This document shows, one piece after another, positions 61,900 through 64,000 of a DNA stretch of 64,000 bases; within the stretch, counting starts at the first letter, position 1, and the number at the start of each line of letters is the position of its first letter. Source of the DNA: Sanderia malayensis (taxonomy: Eukaryota; Cnidaria; Scyphozoa; Semaeostomeae; Pelagiidae); NCBI GenBank assembly GCA_013076295.1, contig RQOL01000863.1:2112180-2176179 (forward strand). The letters run 5' to 3'. The position numbers and the translations under genes are program-made. The notes beneath the pieces were generated by a model, which did not search any database, was not told the origin of the DNA, and saw nothing but the letters and a program-made list of their open reading frames with translations.

Positions 61900-63789
61900 G
61901 CTGAAGAGGTATGCACAACTGTACATGGGTGGAACTAGATGTGTCACGTACAGAAATAGCCACTCCACTAAGTCCTGTACCACCTCAAGTACCATCTCAT
62001 TTGCACCGCCTTCACCCAGACCTGTCGTCAATCAATGTCAGAGTCCAGTGCACCTTCTGGGTGAGTTTTCTATTGAATTTGAGCATTGCTCATGTGTACA
62101 ATTGACGAAAGTTTCTCATAAAGACACTTGATATCAGTTTCGCACAGTAAGATTGGCTGGACTGTTTTGCCAAATTCTTCCGGAGGGGCGGAGATGTTTG
62201 GTTGCAATGAAGATGACGATGACTTATTCAAGACCGCAGACTGAAATACCAATGCCCAAGGTTAATGTCTCACCAACCAATGCTACTCATTAACGTCTCG
62301 CTGTGTCGCCCCGTGTTTTTGAAGCTTTTCCTTGCTTCAGTACTGAAGGTGGTGTGATTTCAGGGGGTCGCCTTTCCAACGGTTGCTCTTGGAAGCGTAT
62401 ATTTAATGGCTATCATTTGGGTCATTTTATTTGTGACGCAGATCAATTAGCGCATAGATTTCCAATCAATTGTACAAGAGCCAGTTGGGAAGGGTAATTT
62501 GTACAAAATATTGAAAATGAACAGTGCAACCAAAAGAGACATTAAGTAACAATTCCAATAGGACAACTTGATTTTAAAATTTGGATTTGTCGTTGTTATT
62601 AAGTGTCTGTTGGAATTGTCCTATTAGAATCGTCTTACTGAATATGTCTCCGTATTGATTCTTAAATTCAATTGTATATATTCCAGTTCTGTCTACCGGT
62701 CGCCTATTACAGATGAAACTCTATTCTACCATGCTTTTGGTTGTGATATGACTCATATGATATTTCATTGATTTGCAGATCATCAAGGCTGTTACGAACC
62801 CCATTCCGCAATGGGACAACATCCCGGTCCTTTCAGACCAACCAGGTGCAAAAATCCGGATCAATGGTTTGTCCATCCGGAATCAAATGTGACAGTTACT
62901 GGAGACCTGACATTACAATGGATGTTTGGAATTGTGGCTTTCTGAATTGAAAGCGGCTTCGGATTTCTAAGCCGTTGTGGAACCGAGTAGAATATGCGGC
63001 TTATCCCGTGTTTTGCGAAGATTGTGTCCCTATTTGCTTCGGTGTTTGATTGAGCATTAAAAGACCATGCGCTATGGCAATGGAATCAATTGGGAGTCGA
63101 TTTTCGCCGGTTCTCAATTACAACTGATTTCAACTGTCAACAAACACATCGAACTGTAGACAATCGTTGTGGATTAGGGCGGGACTCTAGCATGACACTA
63201 CTTGTATGACTACGTCTGCACACATATTTAACCTCTTTCCGGCAAGCTACAAAGTATAGTACAATGATGCGGCAAGCGTTTTTAAACAGAGATATGAGCA
63301 GAAAGTACAAAAGATGGTTTCTGTATGCTGGATTACTGCAGCTAGACGATCTATCAGACACACAAAGCTATGAATACTAGAGATAATTCTTGCATAATGG
63401 CCATTTAAACCGCACGTAGAAAAGCTGATATTCTGCCGTTATTGTCTTGTGCATTCGGCCATTGTGACCTGTTTTTACTTGGATTTGTCACGCCGTGTGG
63501 AAGTCATCGAGCTCGTCTTCGACTCCCAACTGCTTCTGGTTGATTAATGTCTAAACTCGCGTGGGCAACAGTTTGGTATCGCTGGCTTTTTGTTTCGCAG
63601 TCATTGCTTATGTGGTCACTTATTATCAGAACTTGCTCCCCGTTGGATAATATGATTATAATAAGAGTGGCGTAGCAAGTTGATTGGTTGGCAAGCAAGT
63701 GTTGGGATTTTCAAATTTTGCTGGAGGTGTTTCAAAAGAACGTTGTTCTTCTTTATTCAAGTTGCAACTCAATTGGCTTCCTAACCGTT

Positions 63790-63822
63790 GCTTGTCACTG
63801 CTTCGACTAGACAGTGACAAGC
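63790..63822. repeat. 11-bp-arm hairpin
   Basis: GCTTGTCACTG (63790-63800) and CAGTGACAAGC (63812-63822) are perfect reverse complements with an 11-nt loop. No gene context. Confidence 0.6.
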
Positions 63823-64000
63823 TATTACACAGAGAGGAGTGCAGTTGGAAAAAACAACAGTTAAAGAAGAGCGCAATTAATTGTGCAACCTTACTGTGCA
63901 ACCTTACTGCCCTGTAACCGCAGCTATTGGACATCCATTGTGAATTTTCCCTTGGGCCAATATATCAAGGCAAACCTCCTGCGATAGACTGACTGACGTC

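Larger units (their letters stand above)
61535..64000. other. 3' flank of FANCA, no supported gene
   Basis: Contains the 300-bp MITE candidate at 61600. Splice-acceptor-like TTTGCAG at 62779 precedes sequence open in all three frames for 40-60 codons (to about 62945), and an open frame with several Cys lies at 62303-62497; either could be an exon of a gene extending past the window, but no family is recognised. A short hairpin is at 63790. Confidence 0.4.

Overview
This is eukaryotic nuclear DNA from an early-branching animal, most likely a cnidarian and perhaps an anthozoan. The genes have many GT-AG introns of about 0.1-2 kb, and overall base composition is moderately AT-rich. The neighbourhood mixes conserved animal housekeeping genes with a galaxin-like secreted protein, a Cys-rich secreted orphan, a jockey/CR1-type LINE and several MITE-like elements. 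The lineage call is inference; a sponge cannot be excluded.

Layout. 1-15 kb: the 3' part of an ORP5/8-type oxysterol-binding-related protein (+), a ChaC2-type gamma-glutamylcyclotransferase (+), the NEDD8-conjugating enzyme UBE2M/UBC12 (+), the mitochondrial lysine methyltransferase ATPSCKMT (+, single exon), then a convergent four-exon Cys-rich secreted protein (-). 15-29 kb: zeta-crystallin/quinone oxidoreductase CRYZ (+) with a 1.7-kb foldback element in one intron, a small divergent ETS factor (+) and a galaxin-like protein (-). 29-36 kb: a mostly gene-poor stretch with one odd candidate gene carrying an in-frame TGA, a MITE and a GATA microsatellite. 36-48.5 kb: PACSIN/syndapin, a caprin-family RNA-binding protein and the ribosome-biogenesis factor KRR1 (all +). 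48.9-61.5 kb: two tandem secreted GDPD-family phosphodiesterase genes (-) and FANCA (+), which lies head-to-head with the second GDPD. 61.5-64 kb: no convincing gene; one 300-bp MITE candidate.

Exon chains were assembled by hand from splice signals and frame continuity. Every complete chain given here closes in frame: ChaC2 229 aa, UBE2M 180, ATPSCKMT 211, secreted orphan 310, CRYZ 327, ETS 247, galaxin-like 154, PACSIN 656, caprin 490, KRR1 360, GDPD-B 418, FANCA 1400.

The most unusual region is 48.9-57.2 kb. A block containing GDPD, the shared promoter and FANCA exon 1 has been duplicated in tandem, leaving a frameshifted copy of FANCA exon 1 between the two GDPD genes. The older-side GDPD copy then received a 5'-truncated LINE in its last exon, on the same strand and in frame, so the locus now reads as one 762-aa open frame: a GDPD domain followed by an apparently catalytic-motif-complete reverse transcriptase. 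FANCA itself is carried almost entirely by one 4.1-kb exon, unlike its multi-exon neighbours.
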